64,000 bases of DNA, taken from assembly GCA_040220415.1 (NCBI GenBank), contig JAVJUV010000091.1:62001-126000 (forward strand), given 5' to 3'. The notes beneath the pieces are model-generated. The model did not search any database, was not told where the DNA came from, and saw only the letters and a list, made by a program, of their open reading frames with translations. This DNA comes from JAVJUV01 sp040220415. GTDB lineage: Bacteria; Pseudomonadota; Alphaproteobacteria; Rhodobacterales; Rhodobacteraceae. The stretch's first letter is position 1. Every line of letters starts with the position of its first letter. This document shows positions 35,671 to 44,239 of the stretch, one piece after another. Made by a program: the position numbers and the translations under genes.

Positions 35671-36603
35671 TCAGAAACCGACCCGGTCGCCACCCTTCAG
35701 ATCAAGGATTTCGCGGGCCTCGTCAGGTGTGGCGATCTCGCTTCCCAGATCCTCGACGATCCGCCGGATTTTCCCGACCTGTTCGGCATTGGACGCCGCG
35801 AGCTTGCCACGCCCGATGAACAGGCTGTCCTCCAGCCCGACCCGGACATTGCCGCCCATCTGGCTTGCGGCCGCCGCCAGCGGCATCTGCGCCGCGCCGG
35901 CAGCAAGGACGGACCAGCGATAGTCGTTTCCGAAAAGCTTGTCGGCGGTCTTTTTCATGAAGACGAGGTTTTCGATATCCGCACCGATGCCGCCAAGGAT
36001 GCCGAAGACGAATTGCAGGAAAACCGGCGGTTTGAAGAGCCCCGTATCCATGCAGAATTTCAGATTATAGAGGTGTCCGACATCGTAGCATTCGTGCTCG
36101 AACTTGATGCCGTGAGGCGCAAGGCGCTCGGCAGCTTCGCGGATATCGGCGAAGGTATTGCGGAAGATGTTGGCCTCGGAGCCTTCGATATAGTCCTTTT
36201 CCCAGTCGTACTTGAAACTGTCATAGCGCGCCGCGAGCGGATGAAACGCGAAGTTCATCGATCCCATGTTCAGCGAGCACATCTCGGGACTGAACTGTTC
36301 GGCCGCGCGAAGCCGTTCGGTGATCAGCATCGTCGGCGCGCCGCCCGTAGTGATGTTCACGACCGCGTTCGTCGACTGTTTTACGCGCGACAGGATCGAG
36401 GTGTAGTGCGCGGGATCGACCGAAGGCCGCCCGTCGTCGGGTTGCCGGGTGTGCAGGTGAAGGATCGCCGCGCCTGCGTCGGCCGCTTCGATCGCCTGCC
36501 GCGCGATATCGTCGTGCGTGACGGGCAGAGCGTCCGACATTGTCGGTGTATGAATGGCCCCGGTGACGGCGCAGGTGATGATCACTTTTCGCTTCGTGGC
36601 CAT
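35671..36603 (-). CDS. Beta-keto acid cleavage enzyme (BKACE, DUF849)
   Basis: A 310-residue protein of the family whose founder is 3-keto-5-aminohexanoate cleavage enzyme. Visible signatures are ITCAVTGAIHTPTMS, the zinc ligands in ILHLHTRQPDDGRP, NITTGG, FEHECYDVGH and VGLEDSLFIGRG. These enzymes react a beta-keto acid with acetyl-CoA to give acetoacetate and a new acyl-CoA. After TGA the founding enzyme has a Glu that binds the substrate amine (from memory of the published structure); here it is Ile, which points to a non-amine substrate. It lies three bases after livM. Confidence 0.9.
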   Translation of the reverse strand: MATKRKVIITCAVTGAIHTPTMSDALPVTHDDIARQAIEAADAGAAILHLHTRQPDDGRPSVDPAHYTSILSRVKQSTNAVVNITTGGAPTMLITERLRAAEQFSPEMCSLNMGSMNFAFHPLAARYDSFKYDWEKDYIEGSEANIFRNTFADIREAAERLAPHGIKFEHECYDVGHLYNLKFCMDTGLFKPPVFLQFVFGILGGIGADIENLVFMKKTADKLFGNDYRWSVLAAGAAQMPLAAAASQMGGNVRVGLEDSLFIGRGKLAASNAEQVGKIRRIVEDLGSEIATPDEAREILDLKGGDRVGF

Positions 36604-36606
36604 TGG

Positions 36607-37617
36607 TCAGTCCTTATCCAGCCGAACGCGGTATCCGAGGGGGAAGAGTTCGAGATCGAAACGCTCGCGGATCAGGCCCCAGACACCTTTCGGCGCCTTC
36701 AGCATCACGACGATGGCCACGAGGCCAAGCACCATCAGATAGATGGTTCCGAAGTCGGCCAGCACTTCCCGAAGCGCGAAGAAAAGAAGCGTTCCGAGGA
36801 TGGGACCTTCGAGCGTGCCGATCCCGCCGATCACGACGATGAAGATGACGAAGGCCGTCCAGTCGTTGACGCTGAAAGCCGCGTCGGGCGAGATGCGGAG
36901 TTTCTGGAGGAAGATCAGACCGCCGATGATCGCGGTGAAGGCGGACGTGACGACGTAGACCTCGAGCTTGGTGCGCCAGATATCGATGCCGAGACCCGAG
37001 GCCGCGACCTCGCTGTCGCGGATCGCCGTCAGGGCAAGACCGCGCCGCGACCGCAGGAAGAAATAGACGGTGAGCAGCACGATCACCGCCGCGCCAAGGG
37101 CGAGCCAGTAGCTGGTCGCCTCGCGCGCGTCCTTCCCGGCACCCAGCTGCTTGACGACCGCGACCGGCAATGACGAACCGGACCCGCCGCCAAGAGCCTG
37201 AATTTGCGCGAAACCAAGGCGGAAAACCTCGGCCACGACCCATGTGCCGATAGCGAAATACGCCCCTTTCAAGCGGAAGATCAGCGTGGCGACGGGGACC
37301 GAAATGGCCGCCGCCAGCAAACCGCCCGCGGCGATGGCCAGGACGGGATGAAGGCCGCCGAAGACTGTCAGGGCGAAGAGCATGTAGCCGCCGAAACCGA
37401 CGTAGGCCTGCTGACCGACGCTGACCAGGCCCGCGTAGCCGGCCATCAGGTTCCAGAGACAGGCAAGCGAGAGATAAAGGTATATTTCTCCGAGCAAGCG
37501 CAAGTCGGCCCGTCCCGCCCACCAGGGCGCGGCGGCCAGCACGGCCAGCGCGACGATGCCCAGCACCATCGCGGCACGGGAGGCGGGCGTCGAGCGTGTG
37601 ACTTGCGGCGCGCTCAA
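36607..37617 (-). CDS. livM: Branched-chain amino acid-type ABC permease (LivM)
   Basis: A 336-residue membrane protein of the LivM family, with YAGLVSVGQQAYVGFGGYML, LKGAYFAIGTWVVAE and GGIGTLEGPILGT. The start is taken as TTG at 37617, which overlaps the livH stop (TTGA); the ATG at 37569 is an alternative. It forms the channel with LivH. Liv-type systems in catabolic operons often import aromatic or short acids rather than amino acids. Confidence 0.87.
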   Translation of the reverse strand: MSAPQVTRSTPASRAAMVLGIVALAVLAAAPWWAGRADLRLLGEIYLYLSLACLWNLMAGYAGLVSVGQQAYVGFGGYMLFALTVFGGLHPVLAIAAGGLLAAAISVPVATLIFRLKGAYFAIGTWVVAEVFRLGFAQIQALGGGSGSSLPVAVVKQLGAGKDAREATSYWLALGAAVIVLLTVYFFLRSRRGLALTAIRDSEVAASGLGIDIWRTKLEVYVVTSAFTAIIGGLIFLQKLRISPDAAFSVNDWTAFVIFIVVIGGIGTLEGPILGTLLFFALREVLADFGTIYLMVLGLVAIVVMLKAPKGVWGLIRERFDLELFPLGYRVRLDKD

Positions 37618-38480
37618 TGCTCGACCCTCGGGAAGAGACCGTTCGGACGGATGGCGAGCACGATCAGGAACGCGACATGCCCGGCAAGAACCTGGTACCC
37701 GGGATCGATCTTGGCCCCGAGGGTTTGCGCGACGCCCAGGATCACGCCTCCGGCCAGCGTGCCCCAAAGGTTGCCGAGACCGCCGATGATGACCGCCTCG
37801 AAGCCGAAGATCAGGCGCCCCCCGCCGATTGCCGGATCGAAGCTGGTGCGCATTCCGAGCAAGATTCCGGCGATCGCCACCACCGCCAATGCCATCGCCA
37901 TCGCCAGCCCGAAGACATGCGCCTTGTTGAGCCCCATGAGCTGCGCGATGTCCTGGTTGTCGCTGACCGCGCGGAAGCCGCGGCCAAGCGAGGTCCGGTA
38001 GAAGATGAACTGAAGCCCGGCAATCACGGCGACCGCGATGACGAAGGTCAGCAGCGGCAGCACGCCGATCCCGATGCCGCCGACGTCGATGCTGGCCGTT
38101 TCCATGACGCCGCCGCTGAGCTTCCGGGGATCGGCCGTATAGGTTTCCAGAAGCGCGTTCTGGATGATGACCGAGAGGCCGAATGTGACCAGCAAGGGCG
38201 GCAGGATGTCAGGGCCGAGGGTCTGGTTGAGGATACCCCGTTGAAGGACGTAGCCCAGAGTCGCCATCGCGGGCACCACGAAAAGGAGCGCGACAAACGG
38301 GTGGACACCAAGCAGGACGCTTGTCGAGAGGCCCATGTAGGCCGCGAGAACGATCAGGTCGCCGTGGGCGATGTTGACCAGCCGCATCACGCCGAAGATC
38401 AGCGAGAGGCCGGCGGCGAACAACGCATAGAGCCCGCCGAGCAGAACACCTTGCACGATGGCTCCGATCCACTCGATCAT
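37614..38480 (-). CDS. livH: Branched-chain amino acid-type ABC permease (LivH)
   Basis: A 288-residue membrane protein of the LivH family: GVLLGGLYALFAAGLSLIFG, RLVNIAHGDLIVLAAY and FEAVIIGGLGNLWGTLAGG. The ATG at 38480 overlaps the livF stop by four bases. A longer open frame to 38852 runs antisense-like through livF and is rejected. Confidence 0.9.
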   Translation of the reverse strand: MIEWIGAIVQGVLLGGLYALFAAGLSLIFGVMRLVNIAHGDLIVLAAYMGLSTSVLLGVHPFVALLFVVPAMATLGYVLQRGILNQTLGPDILPPLLVTFGLSVIIQNALLETYTADPRKLSGGVMETASIDVGGIGIGVLPLLTFVIAVAVIAGLQFIFYRTSLGRGFRAVSDNQDIAQLMGLNKAHVFGLAMAMALAVVAIAGILLGMRTSFDPAIGGGRLIFGFEAVIIGGLGNLWGTLAGGVILGVAQTLGAKIDPGYQVLAGHVAFLIVLAIRPNGLFPRVEH

Positions 38481-39187
38481 GCGTCCAGCCCGAAATAGGC
38501 AGCCGTGATCTGGTCGTGGGTGACCTCGCCAGTCGGCCCTTCGAGCGAGATCCGACCCTCTTGCAGGCAGTAGACGCGCGACGACACCTTGAGGGCCTGC
38601 GCGATGTCCTGTTCGACGATCATCGCGGTCATGCCCTTGCCCACGATCCCGGGCATGGCGTCGTAGATCTGGCGGATGACCACGGGCGCAAGGCCAAGGC
38701 TGATCTCGTCGAAAAGGATCAGGTCCGGATTTGCCATCAGGGCGCGCCCGATCGCGACCATCTGCTGCTGCCCGCCCGAAAGCGAGGTCGAAGCCTGGTG
38801 CCGGCGTTCGCTGAGGATGGGAAAGAGGTCGTAGACCCGGGCCAGCGACCATTCGCCGGTTCGGCCCGTCTGGCCGCCGATCAGCAGGTTTTCTTCGACC
38901 GAGAGCGACGGGAACAACTGGCGACCCTCGGGCACCAGCGCGATGCCAAGCGCCGCGACCTGATCGGCGCGAAGCGCGCCGATGGGCCGACCGCGAAAGC
39001 GGATTGCATCCGCACGGTTCTTCAAGAGCCCCGAAATCGACCGCAGGAGCGTCGTCTTTCCGGCCCCGTTCGCGCCGATGATGGCGATCACCTCGCCGGG
39101 CGCGAGGGACATGTCCAGACCGAACAGCGCCTGAAAATCCCCATAATGGGCGTCAAGGCCCGTCACCTGAAGCAGCGGCTCAGGCAT
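38477..39187 (-). CDS. livF: Branched-chain amino acid-type ABC ATPase (LivF)
   Basis: A 236-residue ATPase with Walker A GANGAGKTT, EGRQLFPSLSVEENL, signature LSGGQQQMVAIGRALM and Walker B LILFDEISLGLAP. LivF is the smaller of the two ATPases. It overlaps livG by eight bases and livH by four, so the block is translated as a unit. Confidence 0.92.
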   Translation of the reverse strand: MPEPLLQVTGLDAHYGDFQALFGLDMSLAPGEVIAIIGANGAGKTTLLRSISGLLKNRADAIRFRGRPIGALRADQVAALGIALVPEGRQLFPSLSVEENLLIGGQTGRTGEWSLARVYDLFPILSERRHQASTSLSGGQQQMVAIGRALMANPDLILFDEISLGLAPVVIRQIYDAMPGIVGKGMTAMIVEQDIAQALKVSSRVYCLQEGRISLEGPTGEVTHDQITAAYFGLDA

Positions 39188-39908
39188 CGGGGTCCACGCC
39201 CAGGTAGATTTCCCTGACTTCGGCGCTTTGCATGATGGACTTCGGCTCGCCCTCGGCGATCTTCCTGCCGAAATCGATCACGATCAGCCTTTCGACCACC
39301 GCCAGAAGCGCGTGAACCACGTGCTCGATCCAGACGATGGTCGTGCCGCTTTTGTGAATCCGCTGGATGGTGCCGATCAGGGACCGGCATTCCATCTCGG
39401 TCAGGCCGCCGGCGATCTCGTCGAGCAGCAGCAACCTGGGGCGCGCGGCCAGCGCGCGCGTGAGTTCCAGCCGTTTGCGTTCGAGAAGCGTCAGCGTTTC
39501 GGCGCGGGCGTTGGCCCTGGCCAGAAGTCCGGTTTCCTGCAGCACCGAAAGCGCATGCTGCTCGGCGTCGTAGCCCGCCAGCCCGGCACCCTGCGTTGCG
39601 CCGACCATTGCGTTCTCGAAAACGGTCATGCCGCCGAATGGCTGGGGGATCTGAAACGACCGCGCGATGCCAAGCTTGCAGCGCGCGGCCGCGGATTGCG
39701 CGGTGATGTCCACACCGTCAAAGCCGATCCGTCCGCCATCGGGTCGAAGCGCCCCGGTGATCAGATTGAAGAGCGATGTCTTGCCCGCCCCGTTCGGGCC
39801 GATGATGCCGACCGCCTCGCCCTTCGAGATGTCGAAGGACGTGGCGTCGGCGACGACGACGGCACCAAAGGATTTCTGAAGCGCCGAAACCGAAAGGAGC
39901 AGCGACAC
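39180..39908 (-). CDS. livG: Branched-chain amino acid-type ABC ATPase (LivG)
   Basis: A 242-residue ATPase with Walker A GPNGAGKTS, GIARSFQIPQPFGGMTVFEN typical of LivG, ERKRLELTRALA at the signature (an unusual, degenerate LSGGQ, as is common in LivG) and LLLLDEIAGGLTEME. It starts with GTG at 39908, five bases after the binding-protein stop; a frame to 40010 would overlap that gene and is rejected. Confidence 0.9.
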   Translation of the reverse strand: MSLLLSVSALQKSFGAVVVADATSFDISKGEAVGIIGPNGAGKTSLFNLITGALRPDGGRIGFDGVDITAQSAAARCKLGIARSFQIPQPFGGMTVFENAMVGATQGAGLAGYDAEQHALSVLQETGLLARANARAETLTLLERKRLELTRALAARPRLLLLDEIAGGLTEMECRSLIGTIQRIHKSGTTIVWIEHVVHALLAVVERLIVIDFGRKIAEGEPKSIMQSAEVREIYLGVDPDA

Positions 39909-39913
39909 GCGAT

Positions 39914-41185
39914 CTACCCGAGCAATTGCAGTTCGCCGCCCACCGGAATTTGCGGCGCGTGCCTGTTGTTCGTGATGACCAGTTCCACTCCGCTGCCGGC
40001 CTGCTGCCACTGACCCGAGACAAGAGGTGTCTTCGAGACGTTCGGCACCGGACCGGTCGACCAGTTCACGTCACCGACAATGGTCGAGATGTTGGTTTCC
40101 CTGATCGCCGCCGTGACGGCCTCGGCATCGTCGAGATCCGCGGCACGTCCGATCACGTCGGCCACGACTTCGAAGAGCGCGTGCTTGAAGCCGATGGGCT
40201 GGGTCCAGGGACGGCCGGTCGCGCCGGAGTACCCGCTTGCCAGATCGCCTGCGGACATGCCGGTGAGCGACGAGTTGAAAGGATGGTTGGGCGACCACCA
40301 GATCTCTGTCGTCAGCCCGATCCCCCGGTCGCCCAACGCCGCGATGGCGGACGGGAAGAGAAGGGCCTTGCCGATGGTTGCGACCTTGGGCTGGAACCCC
40401 TGCTGCGCGGCCTGGCTCCAGAAAGTGCCGAAGTCGGGCGGGATCATCACACCGGTCACGATTTCGCAACCCGCATCCTTGAAGGCGCTGATGTAGTTGG
40501 AGAAATCGTCTGTCAGCGGCTGGAAGCGGCCTGGATCGGTCAGCTCGAACCCTTGCGCGGCAAGCGGAGTCGGCAAACCGAGTTCCGGATCGCCCCAGGC
40601 GTTTCCGTCGGCATCGTTGGGGAAGAGACCGCCCACTTTCTTGGCCACGCCGCTGTCGTTCCAGAGGCCGGTGAAGTTGGCTATGACATCCTCGAGGCCC
40701 CAGAAGAAGTGGTAGGTATAGGCGAAACCCTCGGCCGGGTTGCCCCCTCGTCCGAAGAAGTAGGGCTGCCAGGGCGCATCTGTCGTGATGCAGGGTATCT
40801 CGTTGATCTCGGCCTGATCCGCGACCGGGTTGGTCGTGTCCGGGGTCGCAGCGGCGGTGATGATGTCCACCTCGTCGGACAGGATCAGTTCGGCCGCCAC
40901 TTCCGCGGCGCGGTTCGGGTTGGACTGGCTGTCCTTCTTGATGATCTCGATGTTGTAGGACTTGCCGTTGTTCTGGATGCCGCCGGCAAAGTGCGCGCGC
41001 AGCCCTTCAAGGATATGGTCGTCCGCCTCGGCGAACCCGGCAAGCGGCCCGGTCGAGGGTGTCACGAAGCCCACCTTGATCGTGGGCGATTGGGCGTAGG
41101 CGCGTGTGCTTGTCAATATGGCCGGCGCCGCGACACCGGCGGCGAGACCGCCGAGAACCTGGCGACGAGTTGTACTGCGTGTCAT
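39914..41185 (-). CDS. Branched-chain amino acid-type ABC substrate-binding protein (LivK-like), Tat-exported
   Basis: A 423-residue type I binding protein. The N-terminus TTRRQVLGGLAAGVAAPA is a twin-arginine signal, so it is probably exported folded. It has the LivK-like start VGFVTPSTGPLAGFAEAD and VDIITAAATPDTTNPVAD. The ligand is not predictable, but the transporter is embedded between catabolic enzymes of one operon, so it should be the pathway substrate. GGGAGGA lies before the ATG. Confidence 0.88.
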   Translation of the reverse strand: MTRSTTRRQVLGGLAAGVAAPAILTSTRAYAQSPTIKVGFVTPSTGPLAGFAEADDHILEGLRAHFAGGIQNNGKSYNIEIIKKDSQSNPNRAAEVAAELILSDEVDIITAAATPDTTNPVADQAEINEIPCITTDAPWQPYFFGRGGNPAEGFAYTYHFFWGLEDVIANFTGLWNDSGVAKKVGGLFPNDADGNAWGDPELGLPTPLAAQGFELTDPGRFQPLTDDFSNYISAFKDAGCEIVTGVMIPPDFGTFWSQAAQQGFQPKVATIGKALLFPSAIAALGDRGIGLTTEIWWSPNHPFNSSLTGMSAGDLASGYSGATGRPWTQPIGFKHALFEVVADVIGRAADLDDAEAVTAAIRETNISTIVGDVNWSTGPVPNVSKTPLVSGQWQQAGSGVELVITNNRHAPQIPVGGELQLLG

Positions 41186-41209
41186 CTTTTCCTCCCATTT
41201 TATGTCAGA

Positions 41210-42127
41210 TCAGTCAGGCAATATCGCCTCCAGTTTTCTCAGGTGTTCCGCGATCCGTTTCTTGATGGCCGCGAGATCCCCTTCCTTCCAGTCGCGAAAC
41301 CCTGCGCCGGCCGCGATGCCGGTTCGTCCCTTGTCCCGCAGCATCTGCAGGTACGGCGATGGTGTCCGGCTTCGATCCAGATCGAAGAGCACCTGTTCCT
41401 GGATATCCTGCGTGAGCTCGATGCCGACGAGATCGGCATTCTCGAGGGGGCCGAGCACGGCAAGCCGCCGTCCAAAGCTGGCCTTTACCACATTGTCGAC
41501 GGTTTCAGCCGAGCAGATGCCGTTCTCGACCAGCGAGATCGCCTCGCGCCAGAGCGCATGTTGCAGACGGTTGCCGATGAAACCGGGCACGTCCTTCTCG
41601 ACCATGGCCGGAACCTTGCCGACGCTGGCCAGAAGCGTGTGCATCGCCTCGGCGCAGGCGGGATCCGTCCATTCGGTCTTCACGACCTCGACCAGCGGGA
41701 TCATGTGCGGCGGGTTCCACCAATGCGTGCCGAGAGCGCGGTCACGGGCGCGGAGATGGGCCGTGATCTTGCCGATCTGGATCACGCTGGTGTTGGATGC
41801 CAGAACCGCCCGATCGGACGCGGCGGCTTCGATTTCGGAAAAGAGCGCCTGCTTCAGTTCCAGCTTCTCCGGCGCCGCTTCGAAGACGTACCCGGCCGCC
41901 TCGACCGCACTTGCAACGCTCGGCGACAGGGTGATCCGCGCCAAGGTTTCGGAGATTTCCGCCTGATCTGCGCCCAGAAGGGCAAGACTTTCGGCAATCC
42001 GGTCCTTCACCGTTGCAAGCGCCTGGGGCACCGGATCGGTCACGGACACGTCGTGGCCCGCCCGCGCGAAGGTCAGCGCGATCCCGTGGCCCATCAGACC
42101 GCATCCTATGACGGCGACCCGCGTCAT
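41210..42127 (-). CDS. 3-Hydroxyacyl-CoA dehydrogenase-family NAD-dependent dehydrogenase
   Basis: A 305-residue protein with the NAD fold VAVIGCGLMGHGIALTFARAG, then SNTSVIQIG, GTHWWNPPHMIPLVEVV and PGFIGNRLQHALWREA, the catalytic region of the 3-hydroxyacyl-CoA/L-carnitine/L-gulonate dehydrogenase family. It would oxidise a 3-hydroxy acid (free or CoA-bound) to the beta-keto acid. The ATG at 42127 overlaps the SDR stop by four bases. Together with the cleavage enzyme five genes downstream it gives a hydroxy acid to beta-keto acid to acetoacetate plus acyl-CoA logic, as in carnitine breakdown. Confidence 0.88.
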   Translation of the reverse strand: MTRVAVIGCGLMGHGIALTFARAGHDVSVTDPVPQALATVKDRIAESLALLGADQAEISETLARITLSPSVASAVEAAGYVFEAAPEKLELKQALFSEIEAAASDRAVLASNTSVIQIGKITAHLRARDRALGTHWWNPPHMIPLVEVVKTEWTDPACAEAMHTLLASVGKVPAMVEKDVPGFIGNRLQHALWREAISLVENGICSAETVDNVVKASFGRRLAVLGPLENADLVGIELTQDIQEQVLFDLDRSRTPSPYLQMLRDKGRTGIAAGAGFRDWKEGDLAAIKKRIAEHLRKLEAILPD

Positions 42128-42909
42128 CCTGCGGTATACCCGCCGTCGGCATAAAGGATATGCCCGGTGTAGAAATCCGAAGCCCGCGACACGAGAAACA
42201 GGAGCGGACCCGCAAGGTCCTCCGGCTCGCCCAGCCTGCCTTTCGGCACGCGGGTCAGGAAGCCGTCGCGCACGGCCCTGGCCTTGTCCGTGTCCTCGAA
42301 CATCCACGCGGTCAGCGGCGAACGAAAGACCGTGGGGGCGATGGCGTTGACCGTTATCCCGGTCGGTCCCAGCTCGCAGCCGAGCGCCCTGGTGATGCCA
42401 TCGACGGCGGATTTGGACGCACAATAGGCGGTGTAGCCCGCCGGATGGCCAAGAAGCCCGCGGGCCGAGGACATCAGGACGATCTTGCCGCCTTCGCCCT
42501 GCGCCTTCATCCGGCTGGATGCGGCGCGGGCCATCAGCCAGCTTTGCGTCACGTTGGTGTCCATGACGGAGGTGAAGGTGTCGGGCGTCATTTCGTCGAT
42601 CCGGGCGACCTTGTTCATGCCCGACGCCACGACCAGGATGTCCAGGCGGCCGAACGTACCGACAACGTCATCCACCATCGCCTCGCAGGCCGCTTCGCTG
42701 TCCGGGCGCGCGTTGATCCGATGCGTCTGGCCCTTGCAGCGCGCGGCGACCTGCTCCATCGCATCCGCGTTCCCGGCGGCCAGCGCGACCTTGCAGCCCG
42801 CGGCCGACATAACTTCGGCGGCCACCGCGCCAAAGGCGCCCGAGGCACCGGTGATCAGGGCAACCTTGCCGGAGACATCGAACAGCGCGTGCGGGTCGGA
42901 AAGACTCAT
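42124..42909 (-). CDS. SDR family oxidoreductase
   Basis: A 261-residue short-chain dehydrogenase: TGASGAFGAVAAE, LVVASGMNK where NNAG is usual, SSARGLLGHPAG, YCASK, ending YADGGYTAG. The NNAG block reads VASG, a deviation that is seen in some SDRs. The start at 42909 overlaps the cupin stop by four bases. It is probably a dehydrogenase for an alcohol intermediate; direction and substrate are unknown. Confidence 0.85.
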   Translation of the reverse strand: MSLSDPHALFDVSGKVALITGASGAFGAVAAEVMSAAGCKVALAAGNADAMEQVAARCKGQTHRINARPDSEAACEAMVDDVVGTFGRLDILVVASGMNKVARIDEMTPDTFTSVMDTNVTQSWLMARAASSRMKAQGEGGKIVLMSSARGLLGHPAGYTAYCASKSAVDGITRALGCELGPTGITVNAIAPTVFRSPLTAWMFEDTDKARAVRDGFLTRVPKGRLGEPEDLAGPLLFLVSRASDFYTGHILYADGGYTAG

Positions 42910-43259
42910 TTCGGGCGACCTCCGTCCGGGTAGGGTATGACCACGAGCATCTTGCAGACGTTGTTCGACCTGTTTTCGATCCGCCTGACCTGCCCCGGAG
43001 GAACGGTGCAACTGTCCATCGCCCGCAGCACTTCGGTCTTGCCGTCCCATTCGATTGTCATTTCGCCGTCGAGAACCACGTAGACCTTCTCGAAGGGCGT
43101 CGAGTCAGGCCCCGCCCCGCCACCGGGCAGGAACTGGCTGAAACCGATCCACTGGTTTTCGGGACCTCCATCCTCGAAGCCCTGCAATCGAAGACCCGCG
43201 ACGCCCCAGTGGTTCGGCGCCTCGTAGATCTCGGCATCTTCGAACCGCTTGATGAGCAT
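42906..43259 (-). CDS. Single-domain cupin protein
   Basis: A 117-residue cupin barrel with FEKVYVVLDGEMTIEWDG and the second motif PPGQVRRIENRSNN. Metal ligands are incomplete: the first motif lacks the HxH pair, having EKVYVV, so it may not be a metalloenzyme. It lies between the cyclase and the SDR, overlapping both by one to four bases. It may be an isomerase or a small accessory protein; the role is unknown. Confidence 0.75.
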   Translation of the reverse strand: MLIKRFEDAEIYEAPNHWGVAGLRLQGFEDGGPENQWIGFSQFLPGGGAGPDSTPFEKVYVVLDGEMTIEWDGKTEVLRAMDSCTVPPGQVRRIENRSNNVCKMLVVIPYPDGGRPK

Positions 43260-44098
43260 CAGAAGGTCTCGCCCGCTTCGATCCTGTATTGCTGACCCTT
43301 GTCGATCATCGCGACCAGGCGGATGATGCATCCGTCGCCGCGATCCCAGTTCCACGGGAAGAAGGCGAAGGTGCAGCGCTTGCCGGTAATCGCATCCAGG
43401 TCTCCGCCCACGTTCTCGATGCCCAGAATGCCCTTCTTGAAAAGCATCTTGTGCACCGGCTCCCAATCCGGGAAAGCCTGGTCCCACGGAATGCCGCCGG
43501 ACCATTCCAGATACTCCTGGGCGAGGTGCGGGTGCAGCGGGCCGTTGCGGTGCGGTCCGATGGCGGTTGCCAGCGGATGGTCGTTGGCCTGCGTGTCGTG
43601 ACCGACGACCTTGACGCCCTTCTCGATCATCCACTCGGCCGCGGACGGCACCAGTCCCGGGCAATGCGTGAAATAATCGCCGTCTTCGTACTGGTGATGC
43701 CAGCCCGTGTTGATGATCAGGACGTCGTTCTTGCGGATCGCGTGGCCGCACGCCTTTTCCAGGTCGTCGGCGGTGATCTGCTCCCACTGTTTTTTCGGAA
43801 TCGACACGACCAGCCCCGAGCCGAAGAAATGCGGCAGCGGCACTTCGTCGATGAAGGGCGTTCCCTGAACGACATGGGCCGGAGCGTCGATGTGAGTGGT
43901 GACGTGCATGGTCGTGGTCAGCGTTTGCGACAGAACGCCCGACTTGGCCATGTAGTGCATCCGCTCGATGCGCACGTCGCGGAAATAGGGCCAGTTCGGG
44001 CATTGATAGCCGTAGCGATGGCTGAGGTTGTAGAATTCCAGCCCCATCTCGTTGTTGGTGTTTTCCTGGAATTCTATCCCGCGGACGGTGACCGGCAT
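43259..44098 (-). CDS. Cyclase-family metal-dependent hydrolase (kynurenine formamidase/isatin hydrolase-like)
   Basis: A 279-residue enzyme with the metal-binding HVTTHIDAPAHVV (HxTTHxDxPxH), GHDTQANDHPLA and later GIENVGGDLDAITG. Family members hydrolyse amides or open lactone-like rings with manganese or zinc. It is the first gene of the eleven-gene minus-strand operon, so it probably acts at entry of the pathway, opening a ring or cutting an amide or lactone. GGGAGGA lies just before its ATG. Confidence 0.85.
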   Translation of the reverse strand: MPVTVRGIEFQENTNNEMGLEFYNLSHRYGYQCPNWPYFRDVRIERMHYMAKSGVLSQTLTTTMHVTTHIDAPAHVVQGTPFIDEVPLPHFFGSGLVVSIPKKQWEQITADDLEKACGHAIRKNDVLIINTGWHHQYEDGDYFTHCPGLVPSAAEWMIEKGVKVVGHDTQANDHPLATAIGPHRNGPLHPHLAQEYLEWSGGIPWDQAFPDWEPVHKMLFKKGILGIENVGGDLDAITGKRCTFAFFPWNWDRGDGCIIRLVAMIDKGQQYRIEAGETF

Positions 44099-44129
44099 CG
44101 TTGTCCTCCCTGACGCGACCCTGTTTGTC

Positions 44130-44155
44130 TCGCATTATGGTGCGACTGTATCGCA
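44130..44155. promoter_or_regulatory. Three alternating TCGCA/TGCGA half-sites, probable IclR operator
   Basis: TCGCA (44130-44134), TGCGA (44141-44145) and TCGCA (44151-44155) alternate in orientation with 6- and 5-base spacers, so two overlapping palindromes share the middle element. The central one, TGCGA-CTGTA-TCGCA, is a perfect 15-base palindrome, the usual size of IclR sites. It lies between the divergent cyclase and IclR genes. Confidence 0.6.
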
Positions 44156-44239
44156 TTTCGGTCAATAGTTGATTTGCACCGTATCCCGGTATAGCCTTGG
44201 CGTGTATCCGATCCCCCGACTGATTGAACGAGGTCACGT

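Noticed and set aside
39926..42154. 742-residue plus-strand open frame
   Set aside because: It is antisense to the Liv binding protein and the hydroxyacyl-type dehydrogenase, both clearly real.
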